A DNA stretch of 64,000 nucleotides from Xanthomarina spongicola (GCF_003148645.1 NZ_QGGP01000003.1:310001-374000); one strand, 5' to 3'. Shown: positions 25,227 to 35,395, numbered from the stretch's first letter. Translations and numbers: made by a program. The notes: generated from the letters alone by a model not told the origin.

Positions 25227-28200
25227 TTAATCAACAGAAATCCTAACACCTTCACTATGGCTACTGAACTCTGGAGCATACATACTTTGAATAGTCGTAA
25301 TCCCATTACTCATGTTACCAGCATTGCTTATACGTAAATCGTATTCAAATACATAAACTCCTTTTGGTAAATAATCGAAAAAGAAGTTGGTGGCAGCATC
25401 TTTAGTACTTTCATAATAACCCAAACCATCTTGCCATTTGTATTGAGATAACACATTAACGGGTTCTAAGCCACTTGCTCTCATATCTTTCATATGAAGG
25501 AATTCCATATCTCTATCACTTGTTAATTCAATTCGTACACGAACCAAATCACCAATTTTTAATTGGGTTTCAGAGGTTATTTCAGAGATTTCTTCCCCAA
25601 AATCTGTATTGGTTTTTAAGAAGAGTTTCTTCTTAAGAGTTAAGGGTGTTTCTGCTGAAGTAATCTTATCTAAATCTTCAAAATATTGCCAGTATAAACT
25701 TCCCCAAGCTATGCCTTCTCCTTTTTTAGTTAAGGACACTTCTGCCATGTCTGATTTGATCTCACTACCTGTCCAAGACGTTTTATAATAACCTGTTCCA
25801 GCTTCTACTTTAACGTCTTCCAGTTTTGAAGGTTCTATAGTTTTGCCACCAATAACTACATCAACCATCTCAGTTACAGATAGCCAATCACTACCTTGAA
25901 GCAATAAAGCATACACAGCTTCGGTTGTAGCTTTAGTGGTTTTCCAACGATTAGTTTGCTTATTTTTTAGAAGCCAAATTTTTAGATTGTCAATAGTTTC
26001 AATATCATTTTCTATTTCAGAAAAAGCTTCAATCATCAAAGCTTGCGTTTCTATTGGAGCTTGATACCAATACCAAGAGCTAGTGTTTGCTTTCCAGTAC
26101 ATGCCTAATTCATCACTCGTAATACTGTTTTCTTTTAATGATTTTAAGATTTTAGTAGAGGTTACTTCATCTTCGAATCTATGTGACACTAATGCCATTA
26201 AGCCTTTAGAATATAATGAACGGCTTATCCAATATTTTTGAATTTGAGTTTGATAATATTCTATAATACTTTCAACTTCTTTTGATTTTTTAATCTCAGG
26301 AAAAAAGCTTCGCATGTATAAATAATGCAATTGGGTATAACTTAAATGGTCTAAGCTTAAATCAACTTTCGAGCTGTATTTGGTGATGTCTTTGTATTCT
26401 TCTATAAACTCCTTGTCTAGATAAGATATGGCTCTTTTGATCATAGATTCTTCACTATCATTCTGATTGACATCTAGCTTATCTAAATGACCAAAACCAG
26501 TTATAATATGTTGTGTGATATACCTATTTGATCTGCCACCTTGAAACCAAGCCCAAGAACCATTGCTCTTTTGGTTTTGTTTTAATTTTCGAATATTTGC
26601 TTCTAATTCGCTGGTCATTTTATTTAAATCAAATAATAAAGCAATCCGTTTCTTTTGTTCCGTTTCGCTTTCAGCATCACGTAACCAAGGCGTTTCTTCA
26701 ATAAGTATAGATTTCAGTTCCTGGTTCTTTTCTAAATTAGAAAGTAGCGCATCTGTATTTCGCCATTGATTAAAAACTTCTTGAATTCTAGGATTTGAAT
26801 TAGCTATATGGCTTGCCAATGAATTCGCATAATATCTACTAAAAATTTGCTCATTACACTCATACGGATACTCCATTAAATAAGGTAATGCTTGCACAGC
26901 ATACCAAGCAGGATTAGAAGTCATCTCTAAAGTCAGCTTATGATGTTTTAAGGTCGTTGAGGTGTTCGTCTTTAGTTTATCTAAAGTAAACGTTCTTGTT
27001 TCGTTAGAGCGTATCCACATAGGTAACGTTTCTGTAACTAACATTCTGTTAGAAAGTACAGGAAGTGCATTTTGCTCACCATCACTATAGTTTCCAGCTT
27101 TGGCAATTATTTTATATTGAACAGCATCTGCATCATCTGGAATAGACAAGTTCCAGGACACTTCTGTATTTCCTTTTTCATCTACTGTAAAAGCTTTTGT
27201 GTTTAATGTATTATTAAGTTCGGCATCAATGGCTTTACCATTTGTCGCATCAAAAAGTTGCAAAATTGCTTGTCCTGACAATTCTTTCTTAGTGAGGTTT
27301 GCAATTTTAGTACTGATGGTTATTTGGTCTCCTTGACGTAAAAAACGTGGTGCATTTGGAAGCACCATTAGTTCTTTTTGAGTGACTGTTTCCAAACTGG
27401 TTGTTGCAGATTCGAGATTTTTTGTATGTGCTACTAATTGTAATTTCCATTTGGTTAAAGCTTCTGGTGTGGTGAAGCTAAAACTCACATTGCCTTTGTC
27501 GTCTGTTTGCAACTGTGGAAAGAAAAAAGCCGTTTCCTGAAGGTTTTTACGAATTGTAACCTGAGAGAAATCTTCTTTTTTAGAATCTGTAGGTATTTCT
27601 TCTGAAACTTCTTCGTTTAGCTCATCTTCATTTTCCATGGCATCCATTTCTGCACCTTCAGATTTAGCTACTGAATAGCCTATGGCTTTTCTGTCTTTTT
27701 TTACTCCAAAACCTGTTACAATTACTTCATCAATAGAATTTACATCAGGAGACATTGAAAGACTAAAAGTGTTATTTGCATTTATAACATACTCTTTAGT
27801 ACTATACCCAACGAAACTAAAAAGGAGTTTATCACCAGTCTTTGCTGCTATTGAAAAATTTCCATCAAAATCAGTTTGAGTACCAGAATTATTTCCTTTT
27901 ATTATAACATTGACTCCTGGTAAAGGCAATCCGTTTTCATCATATATAGTTCCTACAACAATTCCTTCTTCTAGAGCACTATTATAAGAGGCTGTGCTTC
28001 TTATTTTTCTTAGATATTGATGTCTTACCCAAATATTAGTAAAACTAAACCCAAACCAATCTAATTGGTCGTAGTTATTCTGAGGATAATAAGCATGATA
28101 TCTTTGTATGTTTTGAACTCTAAACCCTTCAGTAGAAAAACTAATTCTGGCATTTCTATGGTTATACGCACGATAAGTAGGAAGATGAATGGGATTAAAA

Positions 28201-31200
28201 CTCCAATCATGAGGCTTGAATTGGTTTAAAGACATATCGTACATGCTGGCTAATATTTCGGCAGATACCTGTTCTCCTTTTGGACCTTTAATTTTAAAGC
28301 TCCAGGTCTCGTCTTGTCCTGGTTGAAGCTTATCTCTAAATGTGGTGGTTTCAATCTCTAAATCGGTTTTTGGAAAAGGTACAGAAATATATGTCGTGCC
28401 AGACTCAAAACTATTAGCATACGCCAAACTATAATGCACAGCAAAACCACCCAAATCTTCATTATTAACAGGAATAGATATGGTTTTTTTGTTATTGTTT
28501 AATTGAATGACATAGGTATTTACAGTTTGTTTGTTCTTTTCAACTTCTATAGTAACTGTTAGGTTTTCTGCAGCTGAAGCTAAAGTCAGTTCAACAGTAT
28601 CATTAACATTATAGGTTTCTTTGTTTGTAGAAATACTAAAAAGTTGCTTGTCTGCAATGGTTTTATCTGAAGCACTAAACAAGGTTGTTCTTGCTTCATC
28701 TTTAACTTCTTGACCAAATTTGTCTTTGCTTTCTAACACAATTACGTATTGTCCAGATTCCCATTTCTTCATGTTTCCTAATGCTAACTCCTTAGATTTT
28801 TCAGTATTGAAAGATTTTTCAAAAACTAACGCACCTCTTTTCCAGTTATTTGAGTTGTCTTCATCTTTATAAGCTTCATAAGGAAACTTATTTTTAAATT
28901 CTATTTCAGAAAGTACTTGATAATCTGGATACTTCCAAGGTCTTGGACGTAATACAAAATCTGGTGCTTGAAGCTTATATATTTTAACGGTTCCTTGTGC
29001 TGGAACAAACTCTCCATTAAGGTTTTTAGTGTCAATGTTAAGTTGGTGTTCTTTGTTTGTTTTATTTAAATTAGCATTTAATGAAACTGTAGCAAGCAAA
29101 GCATGATATCCAACATTTACTATGGTTGTAGTAGAACGAGTTTCACCATTCAAATCTGTAATATCTGCTGTAACTTCATAATTAAAAACAGGTAAGTTTT
29201 TTTTGTCGACACTAGTATCTGGAAGGGCTTTGAAGGTAATTTCAAATTCCCCTTTGTCGTTTGTAGCACTTTCGCCATGAGTTATTTCCTGAGGTTCACT
29301 AATATAAGCTGGTCTGTACCAATAATACCAACGAGGATATTGCACTTTTCTATGCACGCGATAAACTACTTTGGCATTGGTTATATTGCTTCCTGCATAA
29401 GCCAGAGCGTTTCCTTTTACAGTAATAGAATCGTTGACTTTGTAAGTTTCTGAAACAGGTTTGAATTGGGCTTCAAACTTTGGGCGTTTGTATTCTTCAA
29501 CTGAAAAATAGGTGTTTGCATTTAAAGAAATATTATTAGAATTGGATGATAATTCAATTTGGTATTGTCCATTTAATCCTGAATTAGGAAGAATAAATTC
29601 TCCAGAAACAGAACCAAACTCATTGGTAACTAATTCTATTTTTTTAACCTCTTCATAATTCACATTGAATAATACTGCTGAAACTTTGTGTTTTGTAAGG
29701 ACTTCAGTAAAATCATCAGTAGTTTGTGTAACAATTCCTTTAAAATAGACTGTTTGTCCAGGTCTGTATATGCTTCTATCTGTAAACAAAAAGCCTCTGT
29801 ACTGTTCTTTATATTCTCTCTGTTCGTATTTTCGATTTAGATAATAATCTCCAAAAAAGGCCTTGTCGTTATGGCTTGTAGCTTCCATAATCACGTTAGA
29901 CCATGTTTTGTTTCCTTTAAGTAGTTCAATTTCTCCTAAAGTATTGGTGGTGTAATTTTTACTGCTTTCGCTATCTCTGTAATTTTTACGATAGGTGATT
30001 TTTACCTGTAGGTTGCTTAACGGTTTTCCGTTGTTTCTATCAATAAACGGATAGATTTGCTTGTCTTGTTCTGTTTTTTCTACAACAGAAATGTTGGTGA
30101 CTTGAAAGGTGTTGTAGGCAAATGTATTGTCTTTGTTATTTGTTTTTGCTACAATTAAATAACGTCCATTAACTAATTTTGGCAACAAGATTTCTGTGTT
30201 GTGTTGTTGAAAATCTAATTCGTTTTTTAGGGTGCTTTTCCAAGTGTTTTCTGCTTTTAGTTTATTAATAAAATCAAGTTGCTCTTCTTGTTTATAAGTT
30301 TTGCCAAAGGTTTCGAATTGTTTTTCTGATAACTTATAGATGCTAAAATCAAGTTGCTTCAAATTTTTATAAGTAACTAGAATCTTTGAATCTTGCTGAA
30401 TAGGTATATAGTTTTCTGCAATAATATGTAAAGACTCTTGATGAATTTGCTTTAAAAGAATTTGGCTTTTTTCTGCAGCACGACTTTTAGGAAATTTTAT
30501 AATTAAGCTATTACAAAGTAGCTCAGCATCTTTTATTTTCCAACGATTGGTTTCATTAGTAACTGGCAGATAATCTTGTCCTTGTTGAAAGTAAATATTG
30601 GCAATCTCAAAAGTATATAAACCAGAAGCTTCATGTGTTTTTATACGTTCTGCTTCTGTGGTATATGCTTGAATTAATAAGTTGTCTTTGTTTTTAAAGG
30701 TGGCGTGTTCTTTTACAAAATTGTAACGTAAAATATTAACATCTGCTAAAGCATCAGGTTGGTTATCATTTAAATGAAATTGAATTAGATCTTGATACAC
30801 TTTTAGGGCTTGTAGTTCTAATGAAGTAGAATCTTTAGAATTAATATTCAGCTTTGAAAAGCTTCTAGAATCGCTCAAAAAAGCTTCATTGTCAATCTCA
30901 AATTTATAAGCAGGTTTTGTAATACTGTTTTCAGGTGTTTGATAAAACTCTAAGGCATTATGTGCTAACAAATCGAATAAGGTTGGTCTGTAGATTTTGG
31001 AACCTTTTTGTTCATGCAAAATGCTTGCATATGCACTTAAATCTTCTTGTTGAAGCAACAAGCCATTTTTTAAAGAGTTATTATAATGTAGCTGAATTTC
31101 GTTAAAAAGGGTTTCTAAATCCCAGGTTCTAAAGTCTGTTGCAATAGTTTTGTCATCTACTTTAGTTCTATTGTAAAATTTGTATCTGTTCTGCTGAAAA

Positions 31201-31544
31201 TATTGCCAGTAAATAGTTGCCAGCATATTTTCTAACACATTCTTAATTGGAGCTTTGTTTTTAGAAATTTCAGATTTAAAATCAGTTACAACTTTTAGTT
31301 GCGCTTCATCTTCAAGAATTAAGGCAAACTTGCTTTTAAAAAGTAACGTTTTTATTAGTTGTGGTTTGTTGTTCTCTTTTTTTGCAAAAATTTCAATTTG
31401 TTCAACAATTTCTAAAGCAGATTTTGGTAATTCTTCACTTTCAAAAGCTTCAACTTGTTTCCACATCTTATCATAATAATTATTTTGAGCTTGAGAGAAC
31501 TGAGCGAAAAGAATGATAGTTATAATGGTTATGTAATTCTTCAT
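25227..31544 (-). CDS. Thioester alpha-2-macroglobulin family protein with internal SusC-like regulatory module
   Basis: The 2105-residue exported protein starts with a signal peptide (ending FAQFSQAQ) and a helical N-terminal region. Macroglobulin domains follow, including DRSIYRPGQTVYFKG (MG2-like). The ANA2-like region is PEALTKWKLQLVAHTK, and the thioester motif CNEQ lies in YPYECNEQIFSRYY (Cys about 1563), followed by an alpha-toroid. Residues about 1190-1300 hold an inserted carboxypeptidase-regulatory-like domain ending DEVIVTGFGVKK, strikingly like the N terminus of the SusC protein in this window. Bacterial homologues are proposed to trap invading proteases in the periplasm. No lipobox and no adjacent pbpC are seen. 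Confidence 0.92.
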   Translation of the reverse strand: MKNYITIITIILFAQFSQAQNNYYDKMWKQVEAFESEELPKSALEIVEQIEIFAKKENNKPQLIKTLLFKSKFALILEDEAQLKVVTDFKSEISKNKAPIKNVLENMLATIYWQYFQQNRYKFYNRTKVDDKTIATDFRTWDLETLFNEIQLHYNNSLKNGLLLQQEDLSAYASILHEQKGSKIYRPTLFDLLAHNALEFYQTPENSITKPAYKFEIDNEAFLSDSRSFSKLNINSKDSTSLELQALKVYQDLIQFHLNDNQPDALADVNILRYNFVKEHATFKNKDNLLIQAYTTEAERIKTHEASGLYTFEIANIYFQQGQDYLPVTNETNRWKIKDAELLCNSLIIKFPKSRAAEKSQILLKQIHQESLHIIAENYIPIQQDSKILVTYKNLKQLDFSIYKLSEKQFETFGKTYKQEEQLDFINKLKAENTWKSTLKNELDFQQHNTEILLPKLVNGRYLIVAKTNNKDNTFAYNTFQVTNISVVEKTEQDKQIYPFIDRNNGKPLSNLQVKITYRKNYRDSESSKNYTTNTLGEIELLKGNKTWSNVIMEATSHNDKAFFGDYYLNRKYEQREYKEQYRGFLFTDRSIYRPGQTVYFKGIVTQTTDDFTEVLTKHKVSAVLFNVNYEEVKKIELVTNEFGSVSGEFILPNSGLNGQYQIELSSNSNNISLNANTYFSVEEYKRPKFEAQFKPVSETYKVNDSITVKGNALAYAGSNITNAKVVYRVHRKVQYPRWYYWYRPAYISEPQEITHGESATNDKGEFEITFKALPDTSVDKKNLPVFNYEVTADITDLNGETRSTTTIVNVGYHALLATVSLNANLNKTNKEHQLNIDTKNLNGEFVPAQGTVKIYKLQAPDFVLRPRPWKYPDYQVLSEIEFKNKFPYEAYKDEDNSNNWKRGALVFEKSFNTEKSKELALGNMKKWESGQYVIVLESKDKFGQEVKDEARTTLFSASDKTIADKQLFSISTNKETYNVNDTVELTLASAAENLTVTIEVEKNKQTVNTYVIQLNNNKKTISIPVNNEDLGGFAVHYSLAYANSFESGTTYISVPFPKTDLEIETTTFRDKLQPGQDETWSFKIKGPKGEQVSAEILASMYDMSLNQFKPHDWSFNPIHLPTYRAYNHRNARISFSTEGFRVQNIQRYHAYYPQNNYDQLDWFGFSFTNIWVRHQYLRKIRSTASYNSALEEGIVVGTIYDENGLPLPGVNVIIKGNNSGTQTDFDGNFSIAAKTGDKLLFSFVGYSTKEYVINANNTFSLSMSPDVNSIDEVIVTGFGVKKDRKAIGYSVAKSEGAEMDAMENEDELNEEVSEEIPTDSKKEDFSQVTIRKNLQETAFFFPQLQTDDKGNVSFSFTTPEALTKWKLQLVAHTKNLESATTSLETVTQKELMVLPNAPRFLRQGDQITISTKIANLTKKELSGQAILQLFDATNGKAIDAELNNTLNTKAFTVDEKGNTEVSWNLSIPDDADAVQYKIIAKAGNYSDGEQNALPVLSNRMLVTETLPMWIRSNETRTFTLDKLKTNTSTTLKHHKLTLEMTSNPAWYAVQALPYLMEYPYECNEQIFSRYYANSLASHIANSNPRIQEVFNQWRNTDALLSNLEKNQELKSILIEETPWLRDAESETEQKKRIALLFDLNKMTSELEANIRKLKQNQKSNGSWAWFQGGRSNRYITQHIITGFGHLDKLDVNQNDSEESMIKRAISYLDKEFIEEYKDITKYSSKVDLSLDHLSYTQLHYLYMRSFFPEIKKSKEVESIIEYYQTQIQKYWISRSLYSKGLMALVSHRFEDEVTSTKILKSLKENSITSDELGMYWKANTSSWYWYQAPIETQALMIEAFSEIENDIETIDNLKIWLLKNKQTNRWKTTKATTEAVYALLLQGSDWLSVTEMVDVVIGGKTIEPSKLEDVKVEAGTGYYKTSWTGSEIKSDMAEVSLTKKGEGIAWGSLYWQYFEDLDKITSAETPLTLKKKLFLKTNTDFGEEISEITSETQLKIGDLVRVRIELTSDRDMEFLHMKDMRASGLEPVNVLSQYKWQDGLGYYESTKDAATNFFFDYLPKGVYVFEYDLRISNAGNMSNGITTIQSMYAPEFSSHSEGVRISVD

Positions 31545-31658
31545 TTAAAATAAATTTGTAATTATGTTTACTCAAAATACGTTCCAAAAAAAGCAAATGA
31601 ATAAAAAATGACTTTATGTTGTGTGAAAATAGGCATTTTTTAAATGACTTAGAAAGGT

Positions 31659-31666
31659 TACTTTTG
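31659..31666 (+). promoter_or_regulatory. -7 promoter box of the TPR gene
   Basis: TACTTTTG is an exact match, 19 bp before the ATG at 31686. Confidence 0.65.
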
Positions 31667-31685
31667 TTATTCCGACGATTATTTT

Positions 31686-32639
31686 ATGAATAAGTATTTT
31701 ATATTTCTATTGTTTCCAATTTGGGGTTTTTCGCAAACGTCCTATCAAGAAATTGAGCAATTTCTGGAACAAAAAAACTATGTAAAAGCTGAGCAGTTAG
31801 CTACGCCTTTTGTTGCTAACAATCCAACAGACCTAAAAGCTATTGAAATATTAGGAGATACTTATGGTTATCAGGAAAAATGGGATGAAGCCATAGAGCA
31901 GTATAAAAAGTTAGTGAGCCTAAAACCCAATGTCGCTAATTACCATTATAAATATGGAGGCGCTTTAGGTATGAAAGCACTTTCTGTAAACAAACTTTCT
32001 GCATTAGTATATTTGAGCGATTTAAAAGAGTCTTTTTTAACAGCTGCAAGGCTGGATCCAAATCATATTGAAGCACGTTGGGCTTTAGTGGAATTGTATA
32101 TGCAATTACCTGTTATTGTTGGAGGTAGTATGAATACATCCTTGAAATATGCTGAAGAATTAGAGCAGCTTTCTAAAGTAGATGGATATCTAGCCAAAGG
32201 CTATATTTACGAATATGACAACGAGCCAGAGCTTGCCGAATTATATTATAAGAAAGCCATTCTAGTAGGAGGTTCTTTAACTTGTTATACCAAGTTGAGC
32301 GAGTTTTACGAAAAACAAGATCAGCCAGAAAAAGCTATTACTAATATTGAAGAAGCTCAAGAAAAATTACAACGCAATGCATTGCATTATCAATTAGGTA
32401 AGGTGTCTGCTGAATACAACGTACAACTTTCTAAAGGTGAAGCTTGCTTAAAAAGTTATATTAAAAATTATTCTCCCGAAGATGGTGTTCCTGTAGCTTG
32501 GGCTAATTATAGACTGGCTCAAATTTATAGACATAAAGACAATAAAGTACAAGCCTTACATTATATCAATCTCGCTATTGATGGACTACCAGAAATCGAA
32601 GTTTTTAATGAAGAACGTAAAATCATATTGGCTCTTTAA
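31686..32639 (+). CDS. Secreted tetratricopeptide-repeat protein
   Basis: The 317-residue protein has a short signal peptide (MNKYFIFLLFPIWGFSQ) and a helical repeat body. TPR-like units are visible at YVKAEQLATPFVANNPTDLK, IEQYKKLVSLKPNVANYHYK and QPEKAITNIEEAQEKLQ. It is probably periplasmic and binds another protein. The partner is unknown. It is divergent from the alpha-2-macroglobulin gene and precedes mpl, which has its own promoter. Confidence 0.85.
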   Translation: MNKYFIFLLFPIWGFSQTSYQEIEQFLEQKNYVKAEQLATPFVANNPTDLKAIEILGDTYGYQEKWDEAIEQYKKLVSLKPNVANYHYKYGGALGMKALSVNKLSALVYLSDLKESFLTAARLDPNHIEARWALVELYMQLPVIVGGSMNTSLKYAEELEQLSKVDGYLAKGYIYEYDNEPELAELYYKKAILVGGSLTCYTKLSEFYEKQDQPEKAITNIEEAQEKLQRNALHYQLGKVSAEYNVQLSKGEACLKSYIKNYSPEDGVPVAWANYRLAQIYRHKDNKVQALHYINLAIDGLPEIEVFNEERKIILAL

Positions 32640-32720
32640 ACTAATTTTAAAGCACAATAACTCCACAACAAACAGCTAAGCAACAAACAAATTAATTTCG
32701 TGAATTTAGCTCAAAAAAGG

Positions 32721-32728
32721 TATCTTTG
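32721..32728 (+). promoter_or_regulatory. -7 promoter box of mpl
   Basis: TATCTTTG is an exact match. It contains the in-frame TTG at 32726, ruling that out as a start in favour of ATG 32750. Confidence 0.7.
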
Positions 32729-32749
32729 TTGCCACTACAAAAAACAACA

Positions 32750-34105
32750 ATGAACGTACATTTTATAGCTATTGGAGGCTCTGCCATGCACAACCTGGCT
32801 TTAGCCTTACATAATAAAGGATCTCACGTAACAGGAAGCGACGACACCATTTTCGAACCTTCAAAATCCAGATTAGCAGCTAAAGGACTATTACCTGAAG
32901 CTTATGGTTGGTATCCTGAAAAAATCACTACCAATTTAGATGCTATAGTTTTAGGAATGCACGCCAAAGCAGACAATCCGGAACTTTTAAAAGCGCAAGA
33001 ATTAGGCTTGAAGATTTATAGTTATCCAGAGTTTTTGTACGAACAATCTAAAAACAAAACACGTGTGGTTATTGGTGGAAGTCATGGTAAAACAACCATT
33101 ACGTCTATGATTCTTCACGTCATGCATTATCACAATCGCGATGTCGATTATATGGTTGGCGCACAATTGGAAGGGTTTGATGTTATGGTGAAACTAACTG
33201 AAGACAACGACTTTATTGTTCTGGAAGGCGACGAGTATTTAAGTTCACCAATAGACAGACGACCAAAATTTCATCTCTACAAACCAAATATTGCGTTGCT
33301 AAGTGGTATTGCTTGGGATCATATTAACGTGTTTCCAACTTATGAAAACTATTTAGAGCAGTTTAGCATCTTTGTAGATAGCATTGTAAGAGGAGGAAGT
33401 ATCTCCTATAACGAAGAAGACCCAGAAGTTGTAAAAGTGGTGGAAGCAAGCTTAAACACTATCAGAAAACTCCCTTACCAAACTCCTGAATATACCGTTG
33501 AAAACGGACAAACCCTTTTGGTAACTCTAGAAGGGCCTTTGCCAATTGAAGTATTTGGAAAACACAATCTTAACAATCTAGCAGGTGCAAAATGGATTTG
33601 CCAGCATATGGGAATTGATGAAGACGATTTCTACGAAGCCATTGCAACTTTTAAAGGAGCCAGCAAACGTCTGGAAAAAATAGCTGAAACTAAGAATGCT
33701 GTGGCTTATAAAGATTTCGCACATTCACCTTCTAAAGTGGAAGCCACTACAAATGCAGTAAAAGAACAATATCAAAATAGAACCTTGCTTGCTTGTTTGG
33801 AATTGCATACTTATAGTAGTTTAAATGCTGAATTTTTAAAAGAATACAAAGGCGCTTTAGATGCAGCAGATGTTGCTGTTGTTTTTTACTCACCACATGC
33901 TGTTGAAATTAAAAAGTTAGAAGAAGTGACGCACGAGCAAATTGCTAATGCTTTTGAACGAGATGATTTAATTATTTACACCAACCCAGACGATTTTAAG
34001 AACTTTCTCTTCTCTCAAGATTTTAATAACAAAGCCTTGTTATTAATGAGTTCTGGGAATTATGGAGGCTTGGACTTTGATGAGGTTAAGGGGTTGATTA
34101 AGTAA
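32750..34105 (+). CDS. mpl: UDP-MurNAc:L-Ala-gamma-D-Glu-meso-DAP ligase (murein recycling)
   Basis: Mpl ligates recycled murein tripeptide to UDP-MurNAc using ATP. The 451-residue protein begins NVHFIAIGGSAMHNLALAL (Mur ligase domain 1), followed by the ATP-binding loop VIGGSHGKTTITSMI and HINVFPTYENYLEQF. The C-terminal domain includes DFAHSPSKVEATTNAV. Compared with MurC, the N-terminal GGSAMHN and LEGDEYLSSPIDRRPKF are diagnostic of Mpl. It is cytosolic. The start was fixed by the promoter box. Confidence 0.93.
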   Translation: MNVHFIAIGGSAMHNLALALHNKGSHVTGSDDTIFEPSKSRLAAKGLLPEAYGWYPEKITTNLDAIVLGMHAKADNPELLKAQELGLKIYSYPEFLYEQSKNKTRVVIGGSHGKTTITSMILHVMHYHNRDVDYMVGAQLEGFDVMVKLTEDNDFIVLEGDEYLSSPIDRRPKFHLYKPNIALLSGIAWDHINVFPTYENYLEQFSIFVDSIVRGGSISYNEEDPEVVKVVEASLNTIRKLPYQTPEYTVENGQTLLVTLEGPLPIEVFGKHNLNNLAGAKWICQHMGIDEDDFYEAIATFKGASKRLEKIAETKNAVAYKDFAHSPSKVEATTNAVKEQYQNRTLLACLELHTYSSLNAEFLKEYKGALDAADVAVVFYSPHAVEIKKLEEVTHEQIANAFERDDLIIYTNPDDFKNFLFSQDFNNKALLLMSSGNYGGLDFDEVKGLIK

Positions 34106-34109
34106 TAGC

Positions 34110-34136
34110 TGTCATTCCAGCGAAGGCAAGAATCTA
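34110..34136. repeat. TGTCATTCC-GCGAAGG-GGAATCT type intergenic repeat
   Basis: This is an imperfect palindrome (TGTCATTCCAGCGAAGGC...) between the convergent mpl and urea-transporter genes. It is related to 35364-35383 and 43372-43391, which share the CGAAG/GAA loop and GGAAT arm. Confidence 0.5.
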
Positions 34137-34214
34137 TTAATAAAAAAGAACAAAAGAGAAAATGCGTTCTTTAAAATGAGAATTATAGATAGTTAATAAT
34201 CAAACCACCTTTTC

Positions 34215-35051
34215 TTAAAGTGAGTTTTTTACTTTTTTCAACATTAAAATTCCCCAAGCTGCTAAAACAAAAGGAGCAGTTAGTGTTATTAATCCTGTCA
34301 GTCCCATTCCAATATTTAGCAATGTTGATAGGATTATTGCTATGCTAATCCATAGAAAATCCTTCCAGCTCTTTCCAGTAAGCGCAATAGCGCAAAGAAT
34401 AGCATTGTAGCCCATAAGTCCAGCATTAACTTCAGAAACGGATTCTAAAAAAAGCCATCCAGTTAAAGAACCCAAAATAGCAGCATAAACAGCATAAATA
34501 GCCATAAGTCTGTTGTTTACTAAAATGGCCAATAGAAAAAACAATCCAGTTATCATGTTTTCTTGAAACATCACCTGACCAAAACTATTACTAAATGAGG
34601 CTAAAATATCTAATGTGTTTGATGTTGATACAGATGTAGATAATAACGGAACCTTAAAAACAAATAATAACAAATAAGCCAGAATCCAAGTTGCTATAAC
34701 AAATGGAGCTGTAAATGGCAAGGTAATTTTCTTTAAATAATACATGATTATTGAAGACAGAACGGCACCTATTATTAGTGCTAAGATTGTGGTTAAACTA
34801 ACCTCGAAAAAGCAAAATATGGCTATGCCTGTTAATGCTCCATTAAAACCATAAAGCCCGTTTTTAACATCCTCTTTTGGATACCTTAAAATAAGAGCAG
34901 AACAGGTGCTTATTAATGTGCCAGATAGCGCAGCCAATCCTAATAACCAGGAATTGAAAAAAATACCAACTAAAAATAAAACGCCAGAATAAATATTATT
35001 TTGAAACATGACTTGACCAATGCCTCGTAAAATAATTAGTAGAAATCTCAT
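34215..35051 (-). CDS. Urea transporter family protein
   Basis: The 278-residue membrane protein shows the internal duplication of the UT family. The half-repeat motif GQVMFQNNIYSGVLFLVGI (about 12-30) recurs as FGQVMFQENMITGLFFLLAI. YGFNGALTGIA in the first half is mirrored by MGYNAILCAIAL in the second. These form the urea-selective pore in DvUT-like channels. No urease or urea amidolyase genes lie nearby, so the physiological link must be elsewhere in the genome. It has its own -7 box and is monocistronic. Confidence 0.88.
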   Translation of the reverse strand: MRFLLIILRGIGQVMFQNNIYSGVLFLVGIFFNSWLLGLAALSGTLISTCSALILRYPKEDVKNGLYGFNGALTGIAIFCFFEVSLTTILALIIGAVLSSIIMYYLKKITLPFTAPFVIATWILAYLLLFVFKVPLLSTSVSTSNTLDILASFSNSFGQVMFQENMITGLFFLLAILVNNRLMAIYAVYAAILGSLTGWLFLESVSEVNAGLMGYNAILCAIALTGKSWKDFLWISIAIILSTLLNIGMGLTGLITLTAPFVLAAWGILMLKKVKNSL

Positions 35052-35079
35052 TAAAAGTTAGATAAAGTTATTTTATATG

Positions 35080-35087
35080 CAAATATA
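35080..35087 (-). promoter_or_regulatory. -7 promoter box of the urea transporter gene
   Basis: The minus strand reads TATATTTG, an exact match, 29 bp upstream of the ATG at 35051. Confidence 0.6.
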
Positions 35088-35395
35088 TCATATTAAACAA
35101 AGCTGTTTGATCTATTAAAATGGAACCTTCTTAACTCTTAATTTCTGAATAGACAGAATTATAGGATAGGAAATTTTATCACTTTTACAATGGATTCTGT
35201 AATTTATCTTATACAATGGCTAATAGTATTTGGAAATTATCTCCATATACAGATGCAAAAGAAGTATTTTCATAATCCTTATTATATTTGGTTTACAATA
35301 TCTCCAACAATATTATACCACTTGAGCATTCCATGGTATGCGAAATACCAACCAATAAATTTATTTCTGCGAATGCAGGAATATGTTTTAGACTT
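35088..35395. other. Gene-poor AT-rich stretch of about 300 bp
   Basis: A 69-codon open frame (35190-35399) crosses two small palindromes (TGGTAT-GCGAA-ATACCA at 35335-35351 and the repeat at 35364-35383). It shows no coding signature, so I treat it as noncoding. No RNA gene was recognised. Confidence 0.5.
35364..35383. repeat. Intergenic palindromic repeat
   Basis: TTTCTGC-GAAT-GCAGGAA forms a 7-bp stem with one G-T pair. It belongs to the same TTCCTGCGAAGGCAGGAA-like family as 34110-34136 and 43372-43391. Confidence 0.5.
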
